From Gossypium raimondii (Eukaryota; Streptophyta; Magnoliopsida; Malvales; Malvaceae), in contig NC_068569.1 of NCBI RefSeq assembly GCF_025698545.1, positions 7,812,001 to 7,876,000 on the forward strand: a DNA stretch of 64,000 nucleotides, read 5' to 3'. This document shows, piece by piece, positions 13,800 through 26,676 of the stretch (positions are counted from its first letter, which is position 1; every line of letters begins with the position of its first letter). The notes beneath the pieces were generated by a model, which searched no databases, had not been told where the DNA came from, and saw only the letters and a list, made by a program, of their open reading frames with translations. The translations under genes were made by a program, and so were the position numbers.

Positions 13800-16400
13800 A
13801 TGTCCGATTTAACCTTCAATTAAGTTAGGAAACATGAGAAGTGTAGATGGATGCTTTCGTAATTTCAGCAAATATAATACCAACTCATGTGTTGATTACC
13901 AAAAAAAAAAGGGGGTAAGGATGGGGAGGGAGGTTTTGTGAAATTTGTTAAGCATGGTTGGATTTATCGGTAAAAAGTAATTTTCTAAAGGTGAAATTGG
14001 ATAAGCGGTAAGGCGAGATGTGACACGTTTAGTTTATTTTATGTTTTATATTAAAATATCGTTATAGTATTTAATTTTATTGTTATCGTTTTTTTTATAC
14101 TAACTGCAAGTAAATGTATCATTCATTCAAAACTACCTCAATATGATTTTAAATATAAATCTCTTCCATGGAGAAACAAATTATGTTTAGAGTTAGATTT
14201 CACCCAATTTGGAATTTAATTGAAGTTTAATGTCATTATTGTATACTAAAAGGCTTTAAAATCTAATAATATAGTGATGGGTGACAAAATTTTTAAGGAA
14301 CAAGTAACATTTAAGGTGGAGTTTTATTATAGTGAAATTCTATAAGAAATTTTTAGATCGATGATTGTAGTTAAGAAGTATAAATGGGTAGATTGTAGTT
14401 GTTTGATCGAGCCATATTAGAGATTAAAAAATTGTGTTAGTGACTAGAAACTTGTTAAATCAATTAGCGAATGTGTTGTTTTTATTTAAAAATTAATTTA
14501 TTTCATTTAATGTTGAAACCAATTGAATTGGTTGAAAAGTAAACTCGCATTTCCCAATCAAAAGATTATGTAACATGATTATTGATGAATATGTGTTTCT
14601 TTATATCTTTTTTATTTCAGTTGTTGATTTTAAAAGGATCCTATGTGATCCCACTATAATAGATCTATTTATGGATGCCATCTAGGGAATGGATTCAAGT
14701 AGCATGAAGAAATTAGTACAAAACTATAACAATATTTTGGCAGTGGGAATCAATGTAGAACTTCATATGAAAGAGAGGTTTACAAGCAATAGAAGCCAAG
14801 TTTGGTACAAGTGAGCCAAAGGCAAAGCTTTGAACAAGAGATAGCTTTTAATAAGCTGGGTGCAAGTAACTAGGAGCCAATATTTCGACCAATATATTGT
14901 TGCTCTCATAATGGTAGAATGTTCCTGCAAACCTGAAATAACAAATGTGCAAAACTTCAAATGAATTAATCTTCATGCTCGAGCAAACGGTATAGTTTAA
15001 AAAAAGGCCCAAGTTAAAAGTCGACATCACTAAGAAAGCTTATTTCGCAGAAGGCAATGGCCTATCTCGATGCCAAACATTATTACTTTAAAGACAAAAA
15101 GAATGGAATGACACGGGCAACAAGTTAGGGTGGTGACTGACTACTCAACGATCAAAGGGTTAATTACCATAAAGCTACCAAAGAAACTCTAACCTTTTAA
15201 TCCTAGTCCTATTATGCAAGAGCTATTAAAGATTTGGAGAATGAAAACCTTCAAAACGATGAGGAAGTGGCACGATTGGAAACGCTCGTCGATCTAACAA
15301 TGGATTGCCAACAATTGGATTAAGAATTCACAAATCTCAAAGGCTAGATCCAAGTGAAGTTAATCTAGAAACGAGGAAATAAAGTTGACACAAGTGAGGA
15401 GGAGATTGAGGTAAGTCCAAGGGACCCTTCATGGCTTGAAGTAACACCAGGAGAAGGTTTTAAGAACAATAATATAATGACTAAAATGGGAGAAAATATA
15501 CAACACCATGAGAAAGGAGCACTAAAAGATGAGAGAAAATTAATATAAAAATGTAAATCACTTTTTGTCCAAGTCATTTTTCATATTAATGATCAGCTAA
15601 CTAAAAGACTTAAGGCGAGTGTATAAAAAATGTTTTCTGCAATTTTTTTTATATTTGTTTTATGGAAAATGGAAAACAACTTAATTAAGAAAAATAAGCT
15701 CATTTTTCTTTTGTAAATTATCTTAATTTTTAAAAAGTTTAACTCATTTTCTGAAAAACAATTCATTTTATTTTATATAAAAATAACTGAATCAAGCTTA
15801 ATATCATTATAATAATATTTTTTATTTTTAAAATATTTAAATATCGATATCAAATATTATAATGTTCAATATATTTAATGATATATATTTAATAGTACAA
15901 TTAGATATTTTAATAAATTGTTTAATATTATGATTTTATTTAAATAATAAAATTTGAGAACAATAATTTTAAGTTTTATGTATTATTCTTAATATATTAT
16001 TGAAAATATTTATATTAATATTTTAATAATAAATATATATTATAATTTATAAGTATTCAAAATAAATGTTTTATGGTATAAATTATAATTATTTTAGTTA
16101 TATCAATATCAGTATTTGTTTAGATTGTTTTTAACTTTATTTACCACTTTTAACTCTAACACGATTCAAATACTCAGATAATCAGATCTACGATCTACCC
16201 AGAACATTTACTTCGCCTGACCAACCAGTCAATCCCCCGCCAAAAGAGAAAAAAAAAAAAAGGGAGGGCCAAAGAGAAACTAACCAAAACAAAACAGCAG
16301 CAAAACGACTGGTAGGCAGCAGTAGAGTTGAAAGCGCTATTGTACTAGTGGTAGTTTTCTTGACTAAAATAAACTCTTTCTCTCGTAATCTTTTTCCCCA
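13800..16400. other. Intergenic between RPL12 and MON1
   Basis: This region is AT-rich and contains no gene I could support. The segment 14640-15590 has intermediate base composition and may be an old decayed insertion, but no domain was recognised. From about 15620 to 16120 the sequence is almost pure A/T. The last 200 bp become richer in C and A and form the MON1 promoter and leader. Confidence 0.4.
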
Positions 16401-16407
16401 AATCCTA

Positions 16408-16416
16408 AAACCCTAG
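16408..16416 (+). promoter_or_regulatory. Telo-box near the MON1 start
   Basis: AAACCCTAG lies about 45 bp upstream of the MON1 ATG, probably in the 5' UTR. Telo-boxes are common near starts of housekeeping plant genes. Confidence 0.45.
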
Positions 16417-16460
16417 ACTCCTTTAGTTTCATTTATTTTGGCAGGGCAAACCAAATCATA

Positions 16461-19400
16461 ATGTCGTACGATTCTAGCTCATCTTCGTCTTTCTCTGATG
16501 GCTTCGCTGACCCTAATTCTGATCCCAAACTGGTCGATGAACGATTCGATTTCTTGACATTGAATGAACCGACCGAATTAGAACGTAATCATCGTGGACA
16601 CGGGAACGATATCGCCGATGGATTGTCGAATCCCGATAGAAACGACAACGGCGCTGAAGATGACGATCGATTGCGGGTGGAGGATCAGGAAACTTTCGGC
16701 GACGAAGGGCCTTCGAGTCCAAGCAGTAGCGGATATGCCGGTGGGAGAGGGAGTAGCAGCGCCACTAGCCCGTCGAGGATCGATGAAGCGAGTGAAATTG
16801 ACGATAATGAGATTCAGGAACTGAGGAATGATGGTTCCCTTGAAGGAATCTCCGATTCCCAGGCTTCCTCCTGGGTTACCAGTAAACGCCACGTCGATGA
16901 GGTTAGCCATTTCATTTTGGTTTAGCTTGTTCTTAGTTATCGCAAATCGTCATTCATTGTCGCACGTATAAATTAACTGAATTTCCGTTAGGAATATTTA
17001 TGAAGTTCTGATTTATGAAGTACAGGATGATGCTTCAATATCTTGGAGAAAGAGGAAGAAGCACTTCTTTATTTTGAGTAATTCTGGCAAACCAATATAT
17101 TCCAGGTTTGTCACTAGTTCCTCAAAATGCCAGCAATCAAAGGTGCATTGTGGAAATTTAATATGAACTACTTGCTTATATGTATCCTATTTTGTATATT
17201 TGACTTCCAGATACGGGGATGAGCACAAGCTAGCTGGTTTTTCCGCAACACTACAAGCCATTATTTCCTTCGTGGAGAATGGGTACTTGGCTGCATTTAG
17301 CTTACTTGGTTTTTAGTGGAAATTCGTGCTTTATCGAATGCAATTATTTGGGTTACTTTCTCATTTTATTTCAGTCTTTGGAAGAATTTAACTATTTCAT
17401 TCATTGCTTTTCAGGGGAGATCGTGTCAAATTGGTCAAGGCTGGGAAACACCAGGTATTGTTATATTTCCTATTTCTCTATACGAAAGTTATCCCTTTTT
17501 ATTTTTAGTTTTTAGCTCTACAATCAGTTTTTATTACATTTCTTGCATTTGAACTAGTGATAGAGCTTTTAAGTAGACCTTTGAATTTTCTTTTCGCATA
17601 CTGAATACTTCAGAAACAAACATTGAGAAGCTGCAATTTAATCTGATTATTTTAGTTCATTAGATGTGGTGGAAATCTTCAAAATTATTATTGTTGTAGT
17701 TGGAAAGGCACGTTAATGTTAAGTATTTGTTTTTTTAAATAAAAGTGACTGATGTGATAGCAGAATGTTTGGTGCTAGTTTAAAATAAGCACGTTTACAT
17801 GAAAAGTTTCCCTCTTACCTCATCAATAAAGCTTAGCTTCTTACAAACTGCCACTAATTTCTTATTACATTAACTCTGACAGAGTCCAGCTTATTTTTTG
17901 ATCAATTGAATAAGATCTGCAATGACATATTTGTTTGTTTAGATGGTCTTTCTTGTGAAGGGACCAATCTATTTAGTTTGCATCAGCTGCACAGAGGAGC
18001 CCTTTGAATCATTAAAAGGACAATTGGAGCTTATTTACGGTCAGGTATCTCAGTCTCCCTTGCAAATCTCTACTTCTAGACAGATGAATGCTGTTGCCAC
18101 TGCCTATTCGAGCCTTGCAAATTTCCCATTATCATTTTTGGCCCCTTTTTATATTGTTTGCTTGTGGAGTAACCCAAAAGTACTTATTACTGTAACGTTT
18201 GCTTGCTTATGAAATGGTTGCAGATGATACTTATCTTAACAAAGTCAATAAATAGGTGCTTTGAGAAGAATCCGAAGTTTGATATGACACCTTTGCTTGG
18301 AGGAACAGATGTTGTTTTCTCTTCTCTCATCCACTTGTTCAGTTGGTGCGTTTTATTGGGTTTTTTCTTGCATGTCTAATAATTTTGGATTTTCCTCAAT
18401 TCACCCCACCCCTTTGTTTTCCCTTCCCTCATCCACTCCATCAGTTGGGGCATTTCATTGGGGTTTTCTTGCATGTCTAATGATGTTATATCTCCTCTGC
18501 TCACCCTTTCTGCTAACTCCTTTCTTTTGCTTTCTTGCTTAACCCTTCAAAATGAACTACTTGATTTTTTACTTATTTTATGTCAATTGCTAGATTTTTG
18601 GTTCTGGATGTTTTAACAATTTGTCACATTTTCCTGGTAGAATATAATGGCTCGCACTCAGAACAAGGATAATATGTATTTGCTTTTTCACATTTTTGTT
18701 ACTTCTATTAATTACATGTGAGTCACAATATTCCTCCTTTCATATTTTACCTGAATGGTACCTCCTAAACCTTTTTTTTCCCTTCTTTCAGGAACCCAGC
18801 TACATTTCTTCACGCATACACTTGTCTTCCGCTTGCTTTTGCAACAAGGCAAGCTGCAGGTGCTGTATTGCAAGATGTTGCTGATTCTGGGGTTCTATTT
18901 GCAATACTAATGTGTAAACACAAGGTAAAATTCTCTCATTCTCTTTTTTTCTTCCTTTCTCCTGAAATGGTTTAACTCAAAAAATAATACTTTTACTGCT
19001 CAGCTTATTTTAATAAACTAAAGGTCAATTTCAGGTTATCAGTCTTGTTGGTGCACAAAAAGCCTCTCTTCATCCTGACGATATGTTGCTACTTTCAAAC
19101 TTTGTGTTATCATCAGAGTCATTTAGGTACATAGAAATAACATTAGTAGTTCATTTAATCCTTGTTTTATTTGGTCAAATCTAAAGCATGAAAATGTGGG
19201 ATATTCTGTTTTGGTACCTTCCTTTGCAATGTCCTCCTTAGTAGGGTAGTGGGAAGCAGTAATGGTGACCCTTTTGGCTTGGATGGTCAGTTGGTTTATG
19301 TGGATTTCTAGCTAAACATTGTTTGGCAAATGAACAACCTCATTACCGTTGCATCTTAACTGAAGGGTCTCCCTAACATGTTTGCCAGCTCTTTTGTGTT

Positions 19401-21115
19401 TTGTGGTCATGTTAAAGGTTCTTAACAGCCCAATATTACAATTGATAGGCAGGAATGAATATCTTGATAATTGTGAACTTAAACAATCGAGTCCTGATTT
19501 TTTGAATTGTCCTCTCTTCATTTCTTTTATTCTCTTTTTCTTTCTCTTCTGTAAAGACGTAGCTGACTTAGTATTGTATTTATATTGATGATTGCACAGG
19601 CCTTTTTTTCTTATGAGATCTACATGGCTTATGCAGGACAGCAGAATCATTTTCACCAATTTGTTTACCAAGATATAATCCTATGGCATTTTTGTATGCT
19701 TATGTGCATTTTTTTGATGTGAGTGATGCTTTCAGACATATTAGTTTTATGCAAATTCTAAGCCATGCAATTCTATCATCTTTTTGCTCTATGTTGGTCA
19801 TGCCTACAGCACCGGATAACAAACTACTTTCTTTTGACAGGTCAATTCATACTTGATGTTGCTTACTACTAGTTCAGATGCTTTCTATCACCTTAAAGAT
19901 TGCAGGTAAGTGTTCCTAATATGATCATGATATAGTGAACTTTAGGTATAACATTCTCAATTTCTACATCAATTGATTGCATATCTTTAGGCTGACCTAT
20001 GTCCATCTTCAAGATGGAAATATGGCCATATCAAGTCATCCCTATGCCTTACTGGGGAAGTACAGATTAGCTCTGTACGTATCATTTTCTCCTGTTCTAG
20101 ACCATCAAGAAGTTTGACTGAAATTTTATAGGATTCGCATAGAAGCGGTTCTCTTGAAGTCCAATGTTCTTAGTGAAGTTCAGAGGTCAATGATAGATGG
20201 TGGAATGCGTGTTGAGGATTTGCCAGTTGGTCCATTGCCTCGATCTGGATCATCTCCTCATCTTGGCCAGCAAACACTTACATCAGAATCTCCTGAGAGG
20301 CCTAGGGAACCGTTTATTGGCATTGGTGGCCCTGCTGGACTTTGGCATTTCATTTATCGTAGTATATACCTGGATCAATATGTGTCCTCTGAGTTCTCAC
20401 CACCACTTAACAGTCTCCAGCAGCAGAAAAGGTAAAAGTCTGAATCTTGTGACAACTGAATCGGAACTTCTTTCAAACTGAGTGCATACTCATTATGGTT
20501 AGTAGGATAATTGGTTCTGTCGTGCAGATTATATAGAGCTTACCAGAGAGTGTATGCTTCCATGCATGATAAAGGAATTGGACCCCATAAAACTCAGTTC
20601 AGAAGAGATGAAAACTATGGTAATTCTCTCTTCCTTTCTCTAACATTAATTATAACTATTTAGAAAAAGTTAACTTCGTTACATTTTTGTTTTCAATTTG
20701 CTGTTTGAATGTCTTTTCTGCAATCGGGATTTTTGCTTTCTTAATGTTCTCTGGTTAGTGGGCTACAGTTGCTCAACTCCACAAGCTTTTGTTTTACAGC
20801 CTTCATAGATTAATATATTACATTTTTCTGTCAGTTTTACTCTGCTGGGTCACACAGGATTTTGAATTCTATGCGGCATTTGATCCACTTGCAGACAAGG
20901 TTTGTTTTAGAATATATATCTTAGTCATTTATTGCGTCCAAAGTTCAAATCCTGACTTAAATACACTCTAAATACTTTCCTATAACGAAGTTTTGATGAT
21001 TCATTTATGTTATGTGCAGGCTCTAGCCATAAAGACTTGCAACCGAGTTTGTCAATGGGTAAAAGATGTGGAAAATGAGATTTTTTTGCAGGGAGCAAGC
21101 CCCTTTTCATGGTGA
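16461..21115 (+). CDS. MON1: Vacuolar fusion protein MON1 homologue (SAND family)
   Basis: MON1 pairs with CCZ1 as the Rab7-type GEF that drives Rab5-to-Rab7 conversion on late endosomes before vacuole fusion. Fifteen exons close in phase to 621 residues: 16461-16901, 17026-17105, 17211-17282, 17414-17453, 17943-18044, 18224-18345, 18792-18924, 19035-19126, 19637-19718, 19841-19905, 19991-20074, 20132-20431, 20528-20619, 20835-20899, 21020-21115. Residues 1 to about 147 are a disordered Ser/Asp/Glu-rich region. The longin-fold core starts at [20 protein letters not shown] and includes [60 protein letters not shown] and [20 protein letters not shown]. The protein ends ASPFSW. Arabidopsis MON1 (At2g28390) is about 607 residues. 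Exon 4 is only 40 nt. Intron 6 carries a duplicated copy of the exon 6/intron 6 boundary. Confidence 0.95.
18312..18481 (+). repeat. Near-tandem duplication of the MON1 exon 6/intron 6 boundary
   Basis: Bases 18312-18380 (last 34 nt of exon 6 plus the start of intron 6) recur at 18414-18481 with about ten substitutions. Shared words are TTGTTTTC, CTCATCCACT, CAGTTGG, CATTGGG-like and CTTGCATGTCTAAT. The true donor TTG|GTGCG is TTGGGGCA in the copy, so the copy lacks the donor GT. Confidence 0.8.
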
Positions 21116-22800
21116 TAACAAACAAGTCAATCATTTAATGCAGAATGTATTCTAGTTTTGTTTGTTTGCACGATCATAGTAGTTTTTTGCCCTCCTACGT
21201 TCATGATACCCATAGGTAGCTAGCAAATGTATCATTCACCTTTTGAAGACTGTTTTCCCTTTTCATCAATACCATAAAACTTATAAGTGCTAGGAAGATG
21301 CTACATTATTCGGTACCTTACTTTGTTCGAAGTGAGGCATATTTTGTATTATTCCGGTATGGATGATAAATAAAGTTGACAAAAGTAGCTTTTTACTTGA
21401 CCATTATTGTAGGACAACTTTGTTATAGTACTTTGTCATGTTTGAGCCATTCTTTATTTTCTGTTCCTCTGTAATTTTTTTGCTCTGCATCTTTCTTGTG
21501 GAAATCGTCTAAGAGTGTGCCATCTTCAGTCATGTAAAATTTTAAGAATGCTTCAACGGACATTAGCACTTCTGCATCACAGTTATTGCATCATTATTGT
21601 TGAGGTGAGCTTGCGAGCATGTGAACCAAATGCCCGAGTTTTGGACGAGGCTGAAGTCTTGCCGGAATCCATCATCTAACAGATGTAGGTAAAACTGTTG
21701 GAGTTACGCCTTAGGTTTCCTGCTACTTATCTATGTACCTAGTCTAAGTGAGTTTGACTTACACTTCCGAGTGTGGCTAGGAATTGAAATCATAATATCT
21801 GGGGTTGGTTTTACAAGGTGAACTACGCCTTGTACCTGAAGTTAATAAGGACAGCTGGTGAATGGTCAGAGAGATGTAAAAGGTTCCTTCATGGAGGAGG
21901 TGAACATAAAACCAGAGACGTTTCTAGTGAAGCAATGGTCATTCTATCAATTGAATTTATTAAAGGTCAGTAAAGTAAATACCTACTTTCTGCTACAATT
22001 CAGAACTGCCTAATATTCTGTTTCTATACCTATAAATATTTTTACTATTTATCTCCTGGCCTGACCTTCTATGAGAAAATTGTCTCCATGCCTTGCATTG
22101 CATTTATTATTATGTGGGTTTTGGGCCTTTAGGCTTCGGTTCCCCGTTATGTTTGTTCATTTTGGAAAGAAAATGACCTAGGACGTTTTTGTCTTTTTCT
22201 AAGTTACAATTCCGATAAGAATAAATTATTATATTTATAAAGACTGAGCTAAATAAGTAATTTAATAACTATAATCAAAATAAATCTGAAGGAGAGAATT
22301 CATCATATATATCTACAAGTAACGCAACTAATCCACCTCTCTTCTGATGCAATAAGAGAAATGAACTTCGAAAGAAAATCAAAATTTTCTTCGCACTATG
22401 TTTTGGGCTTCTTAAATTTTCTTGCATTACTTCATCGGAGCTTGCAGTTGGGTCTTGTACATCTCTCTCCCCTAAAAGAAAACAGAGAGACGAGATGTAC
22501 AAGACTGAGCGGCAAGAGCTGGCGCTGAGGAGCTGCCATAAGCTTCCTTTAGGAAGATCCAGACCACGCTCCGAAGTTCAAAAACCACCGTTAACTTTTA
22601 ACGGGAAACCTTTGAGAGTCCCACTACTGTTCTACACTCTCGTGCAGACCTTAATTTATTGAAGTAGTTGTATGAGCATTTATTGATGAAACCCAAAGTT
22701 TAATAAACCTCAGAAAAAAGAATAAACATAATGTAAGATGCAAAAGTTTTTTAGATTTTTATGTTTAATTTTCGTATGAGGATAAAAATGGTCGTTCTGG
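21116..22800. other. MON1 3' flank with coding-like open stretches
   Basis: An AATAAA at about 21369 is a plausible MON1 poly(A) signal. Further on, 21548-21679 (+) is an open frame of 43 residues with a coding-like end (ACEPNARVLDEAEVLPESII). About 21795-21974 (+) is open for some 60 codons without an ATG and reads NYALYLKLIRTAGEWSERCK and onward. Neither is recognised. A strong hairpin lies at 22452-22505. Confidence 0.35.
22452..22505. repeat. Short perfect-arm hairpin
   Basis: GTCTTGTACATCTCTCTC at 22452-22469 is the reverse complement of the arm at 22485-22505 (GAGAGACGAGATGTACAAGAC) apart from a small bulge. The loop is 15 nt. The stem is 18-20 bp, far better than background hairpins in this AT-rich DNA because the arms are mixed-sequence. 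Confidence 0.7.
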
Positions 22801-23909
22801 TTCGGTTATTTAGGGTTGTCAAAGATTTCCTTTTATATGAAACTCATTTCTTGTCAAACTCCTGAAAATGGTAATTATTCTTTAGCAAATGAGTTATTTC
22901 AATCAAGCCGAAAAGACTCTGCCATGGCAGCTTGGACATCTCTAAAACAATGTCAGTCGATGTTTCAGTTGTCTTTTTCCTTTTTAATGTGGGAATGGTG
23001 AAGTAGGTAATTGGTAGTCTAACTTTCCTATATCTGATCCGATTACCAAGTTGAATGTAGGAATATCACATTTGAGTGTCAAAGTAATTTTGACTAAATT
23101 CAATTATCTGTTTTAATTATATTTTAATCTCAATAACATGTTTTTAACATATTTTCAATGTACAACTTAAAATCGAATGAAGTTTTTAGTGAAATTTTAT
23201 TTTGAATATTATTAAAAGTCATTACCTTTATTTCTGAAACATATGACATTTTGTAATGAACCTTATGATCATGTCATTAATTCTAAATTTATAAAATAAC
23301 ACAATTATCAACTTTTTACAAATAAGTCCTTTAGATGATCTACTCTAAAATAGTTTATCCTCTCTACATGTTATTATTATTATTATTATTATTAATATTT
23401 ACCGATCAATTTATCAAATAGGGCCTCCTTAATTCCTTTTATATACTTAATGTTTCAATAATATATTTATATTTCCTTTATGTATTAGCAAAACCATCCT
23501 TTGTAACAAATTCTTAATATTATAATTCTTCAATTATTTTCCTCCTCTCCTCTCCATCTCAATCATTTGTGTAAATGTGTATACATGTATGTATATATGA
23601 ACATTTGATTTTGAGTATAGTATGCTTATAAACTCAATTTAAGATCCGCTTTTTAATTTTGAAACTAGACTCAATAGAAAATTTCAGAATTTTTAATTAA
23701 GTCAAATAATATAATTTATTCTTCAAATCTTCCTTTGTTATACCGCTTAGGCGACTTTGACCTTTCTTCACAAAAAATCTATTATCTTTTAGTGCAAGTC
23801 TCGTATTAAGTTACCATTTGTTTCCCTTGAAAATAGACTCATTAAGATTTTATCCATATAAATTTCATCTCCTAAATATTTTTTTACATTTTATAATAAT
23901 TTTTCAAAG

Positions 23910-23964
23910 TTAGAATAGGAGATCCCGAAATCATTCATTAGAATAGGAGATCCCGAAATCATTC
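23910..23964. repeat. 28-bp direct tandem duplication
   Basis: The unit TTAGAATAGGAGATCCCGAA plus ATCATTC occurs twice head to tail with no internal difference (23910-23937 and 23938-23964). This indicates a recent slippage or duplication event inside otherwise old repeat DNA. Confidence 0.85.
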
Positions 23965-24928
23965 TCGCCTTGTATCACAATAATTATTATATATCATAAT
24001 CTAAAATTTCATTGCTTACACCGTTTCTTGTATGTGAAACTAGACTCAATGAGCTTTAATTCTATATCAGATTCAACCTCTAATTCGATTTCTACAATAT
24101 TTAGTGAATTTTTGAAGTTGAACCACTAATGTCATCCAAAAACCGTTTTGGTGGTAATATTTACTTTTTCATGGTTCTTTTAACTTTCATTTAACATACA
24201 TAATCATTATGCTTTTGATTGCTATTCAATTTAATCTTTACAGCTCACATATCTTTAACATATAATTTTATCATAATTTATCTTATTTCAATTATATACA
24301 TTTCATAACTTTACAATTGAGTCCTTAACATCATGAGAATTCATCTTTTAATGTAATTTCACTTTAATATCACATTGTAATTTATCCTCTAACACATAAC
24401 ACATCATTTAAACTCTTCATCGTAATACTTTATTTAAGTTATAAATTTTGTACACTTTATAATTTAGTCACCATTATCATGAATGCAAGTTAACTTAGTA
24501 ATTTCGTCATACCATCACCGTTGATGAAATCATTATTTAAATCACACTTTATTTATGTTCTCTTTTAACATTCAATTCCACATAACTTATTTTGTTTACT
24601 TTATAGTTTAGTCAAATTTCTACTACTTCAACGCACTAATTCAATTTCATACATAATATTTGTACATTCATAATTAATTCAACTATTTAACATTCTCTAC
24701 GTTTAGATTAAAATTAAATAAAGTAACGTTCTTAAAGTACATAATATGTCTCTTTAATCTCTTCACTTTCTCCTCAACTTTCTTCATTTCCAACTCCGGT
24801 TTCTTTCTTCCAAGGTGATATTCTAACTCTTTAGTATCTTTAGGGCTAGTTTGGCAATGTTTTTGAAAAGTGATGTGAAAATTGTTTTTAAGAAGTGCTT
24901 TTAAAAAATTTGAGTGTTTGGTATTACT

Positions 24929-25322
24929 TAGAAGTGATCATGGGCCGGGCGGCCCGCCCAAAATATGGGAGGGTTCGGGTAAAAATATAGGCCCGAAATA
25001 TGGGTTTGGGCAAAAAAACGAGGCCCGTTTAGAAAATAGGTCGGGCCTCGAGCACCACTTTTTTGGCCCGGGCCCGGCCTGGCCCTAATATATAATAATT
25101 ATATTTTTTATTTTTTATTTTTAAAATATTTTTTTATTTTTTATTTTTAAAATAAATTTTTGGTGTTTATTAAAAATGGGCCGGGCCGGGCTCAGGCTTA
25201 GGATTTTTTCTTGGGTTGGGCCTGGACAAAATTTTAGGCCCATATTTTAGGCCGGGCCAGGCCTAGGACTAGGGCCGAAATTTTTTTGGGGCCCGGCCCG
25301 GCCTGGCCCATGATCACCTCTA
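24929..25322. mobile_element. Non-autonomous hAT-type MITE, GGCCC-rich family, copy 1
   Basis: This is a 394-bp element with an 18-bp terminal inverted repeat (TAGAAGTGATCATGGGCC on the left; the right end in reverse complement is TAGAGGTGATCATGGGCC, one mismatch). It is flanked by a perfect 8-bp target-site duplication, GTATTACT (24921-24928 and 25323-25330). GGGCC/GGCCC-rich arms flank an A/T centre. It contains no protein. The 8-bp duplication and TA-starting inverted repeat fit the hAT superfamily. Of the three copies it has the least diverged ends, so it is probably the youngest. Confidence 0.88.
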
Positions 25323-25669
25323 GTATTACTGTCAAAAAGTGCTTTTGAGAAATAAAATGTCCATTTTAGACATGATATTATAAAGTAACAAATATGTATT
25401 TAAATAATGTTCAAATTAGTTAATATTATAATATTTTAGCAAAAATATAAAAAAATAATTTATTATAATTTATTGTTAATATTTTAATATATAATATTAC
25501 TTTTAAATATTTCTAAGTAATTAATATTAATTATTTATTAAATTTCATTAGAATATACAAACTATATTTAAATATTTAAATATAATAATTAAATATTTGT
25601 AATTAGATATTGACACAATTGTATTATTTTAAAAATTATTTTTATTTTAATTAATATTTTTAACACATT

Positions 25670-25671
<2 letters not shown>

Positions 25672-25701
<30 letters not shown>
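25672..25701. repeat. (TA)15 microsatellite
   Basis: An uninterrupted run of about 15 TA units lies in the A/T centre of the surrounding MITE-like element. It is likely polymorphic in length. Confidence 0.9.
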
Positions 25702-25703
<2 letters not shown>

Positions 25704-26059
25704 ATTAATGCTTCTAACGTCTATTTGGAAGAAGAAATAGTAAGGTTAAAAAAATAAAATACCAGCCAAAAGCATTTTTGGGCTGAAAAAAGTTAATTTT
25801 TTTTTGCTTTTTATCTGTGAAAAAGCGCTTAAAATAAGTTAAAAAATTTTCTACATTGACATCTGTTCTTTATTGTTTTTTAGGGAAAAACACTTTTTAA
25901 TAAAAAAACTCATCTGAGAAGCATTGGAGAACACAACCTTACTTCACTTCTCATTTTTGGCGACTATGAAAATAAAAAAAAAATTGAGAGAAAAAGTGGG
26001 GTTTCATGGTAGATGACCAAATTGTTAAAAAATAAAAACCCCTCTTTGTCTATTTATAG

Positions 26060-26676
26060 TTGAGGTGTTCATGGGCCGAGATGAGTTTGGGTCAGGCCCA
26101 ACCAAAATTTAGGCTCGTTTGCTAGGTCTAAGCCCAACTTAAAAATGGGTCTAAAATTTTGCTCAAGCTCAGCCTGAATAAAAATGCTAAAACTTGGGCT
26201 CAGCCTGGTCGTATTACATTTTTTTATATTATTTTTATATAATTTTAAAATATATATAATACATCAAAAATACTAAAATATTAAAATAAATGGTCCCCAA
26301 CAAATTGAAAATAAATTAAAAACTATATATGTATACTTAAATAATACTAAGATAGGTGCAACTTAACAAGCAAATGCCTCTAAAATAGTAACAAAATTAA
26401 CAATAAAATAAGAGCTATATAATATCTAAACAATAACAACAAAATAATAGCAACATAATAGTGAAATAGTAGCAAAATAGTGAAAAAATAAGAAAATAGC
26501 AACAAAATAGAAAAAATAACAATAAAATAAATAAAAAAACAACAATTTTTTTTGTATATTCGGAACAGGCCAAGCTCGGGACAAAAAAACCTTATTTTTT
26601 TGTTCATGCCTATTTTTCGAGTCTATATTTTTACCCAAACTCTCTCACTTTTCGGGTGAGCCCATCAACAGATCTA
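26060..26676. mobile_element. Non-autonomous hAT-type MITE, GGCCC family, copy 2 (older, expanded)
   Basis: This 617-bp element is flanked by a perfect 8-bp target-site duplication ATTTATAG (26052-26059 and 26677-26684). The left end TTGAGGTGTTCATGGGCC and the reverse complement of the right end TAGATCTGTTGATGGGC are related to the ends of the other two copies but are more decayed. The subterminal text (CCCAAACTCTCTCACTTTTCGGGTGAGCC type) matches the 32234-32609 copy. An (AAC/ATA)-rich low-complexity insert at about 26380-26540 explains the larger size. Confidence 0.78.

Larger units (their letters stand above)
24842..25940. mobile_element. MITE-like outer element interrupted by a GGCCC-rich MITE
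   Basis: The left end AGGGCTAGTTTGGCAATG is a loose inverted match to the right end (reverse complement AAGGTTGTGTTCTCCAATG). Both continue into AAAAGTG/AAGTGCTTTT-type sequence that recurs inverted near 25760-25905. The middle is almost pure A/T. The interior is interrupted by the element at 24929-25322. No clear target duplication was found, so the family is uncertain (hAT-like is a guess). Confidence 0.35.

Noticed and set aside
14640-15590. Possible decayed gene or transposon
   Set aside because: Composition is somewhat less A/T-rich, but no frame longer than noise and no recognisable motif or terminal repeats were found.
24882-25088. 68-codon + strand ORF over GC-rich sequence
   Set aside because: It is read through the GGCCC arm of the hAT-type MITE; Gly/Pro/Arg runs come from the palindromic repeat, not from a gene.
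26380-26638. Two overlapping minus-strand ORFs rich in Phe, Ile, Leu and Tyr
   Set aside because: They are a translation of an (AAC/ATA)-type low-complexity insert inside the MITE at 26060-26676.
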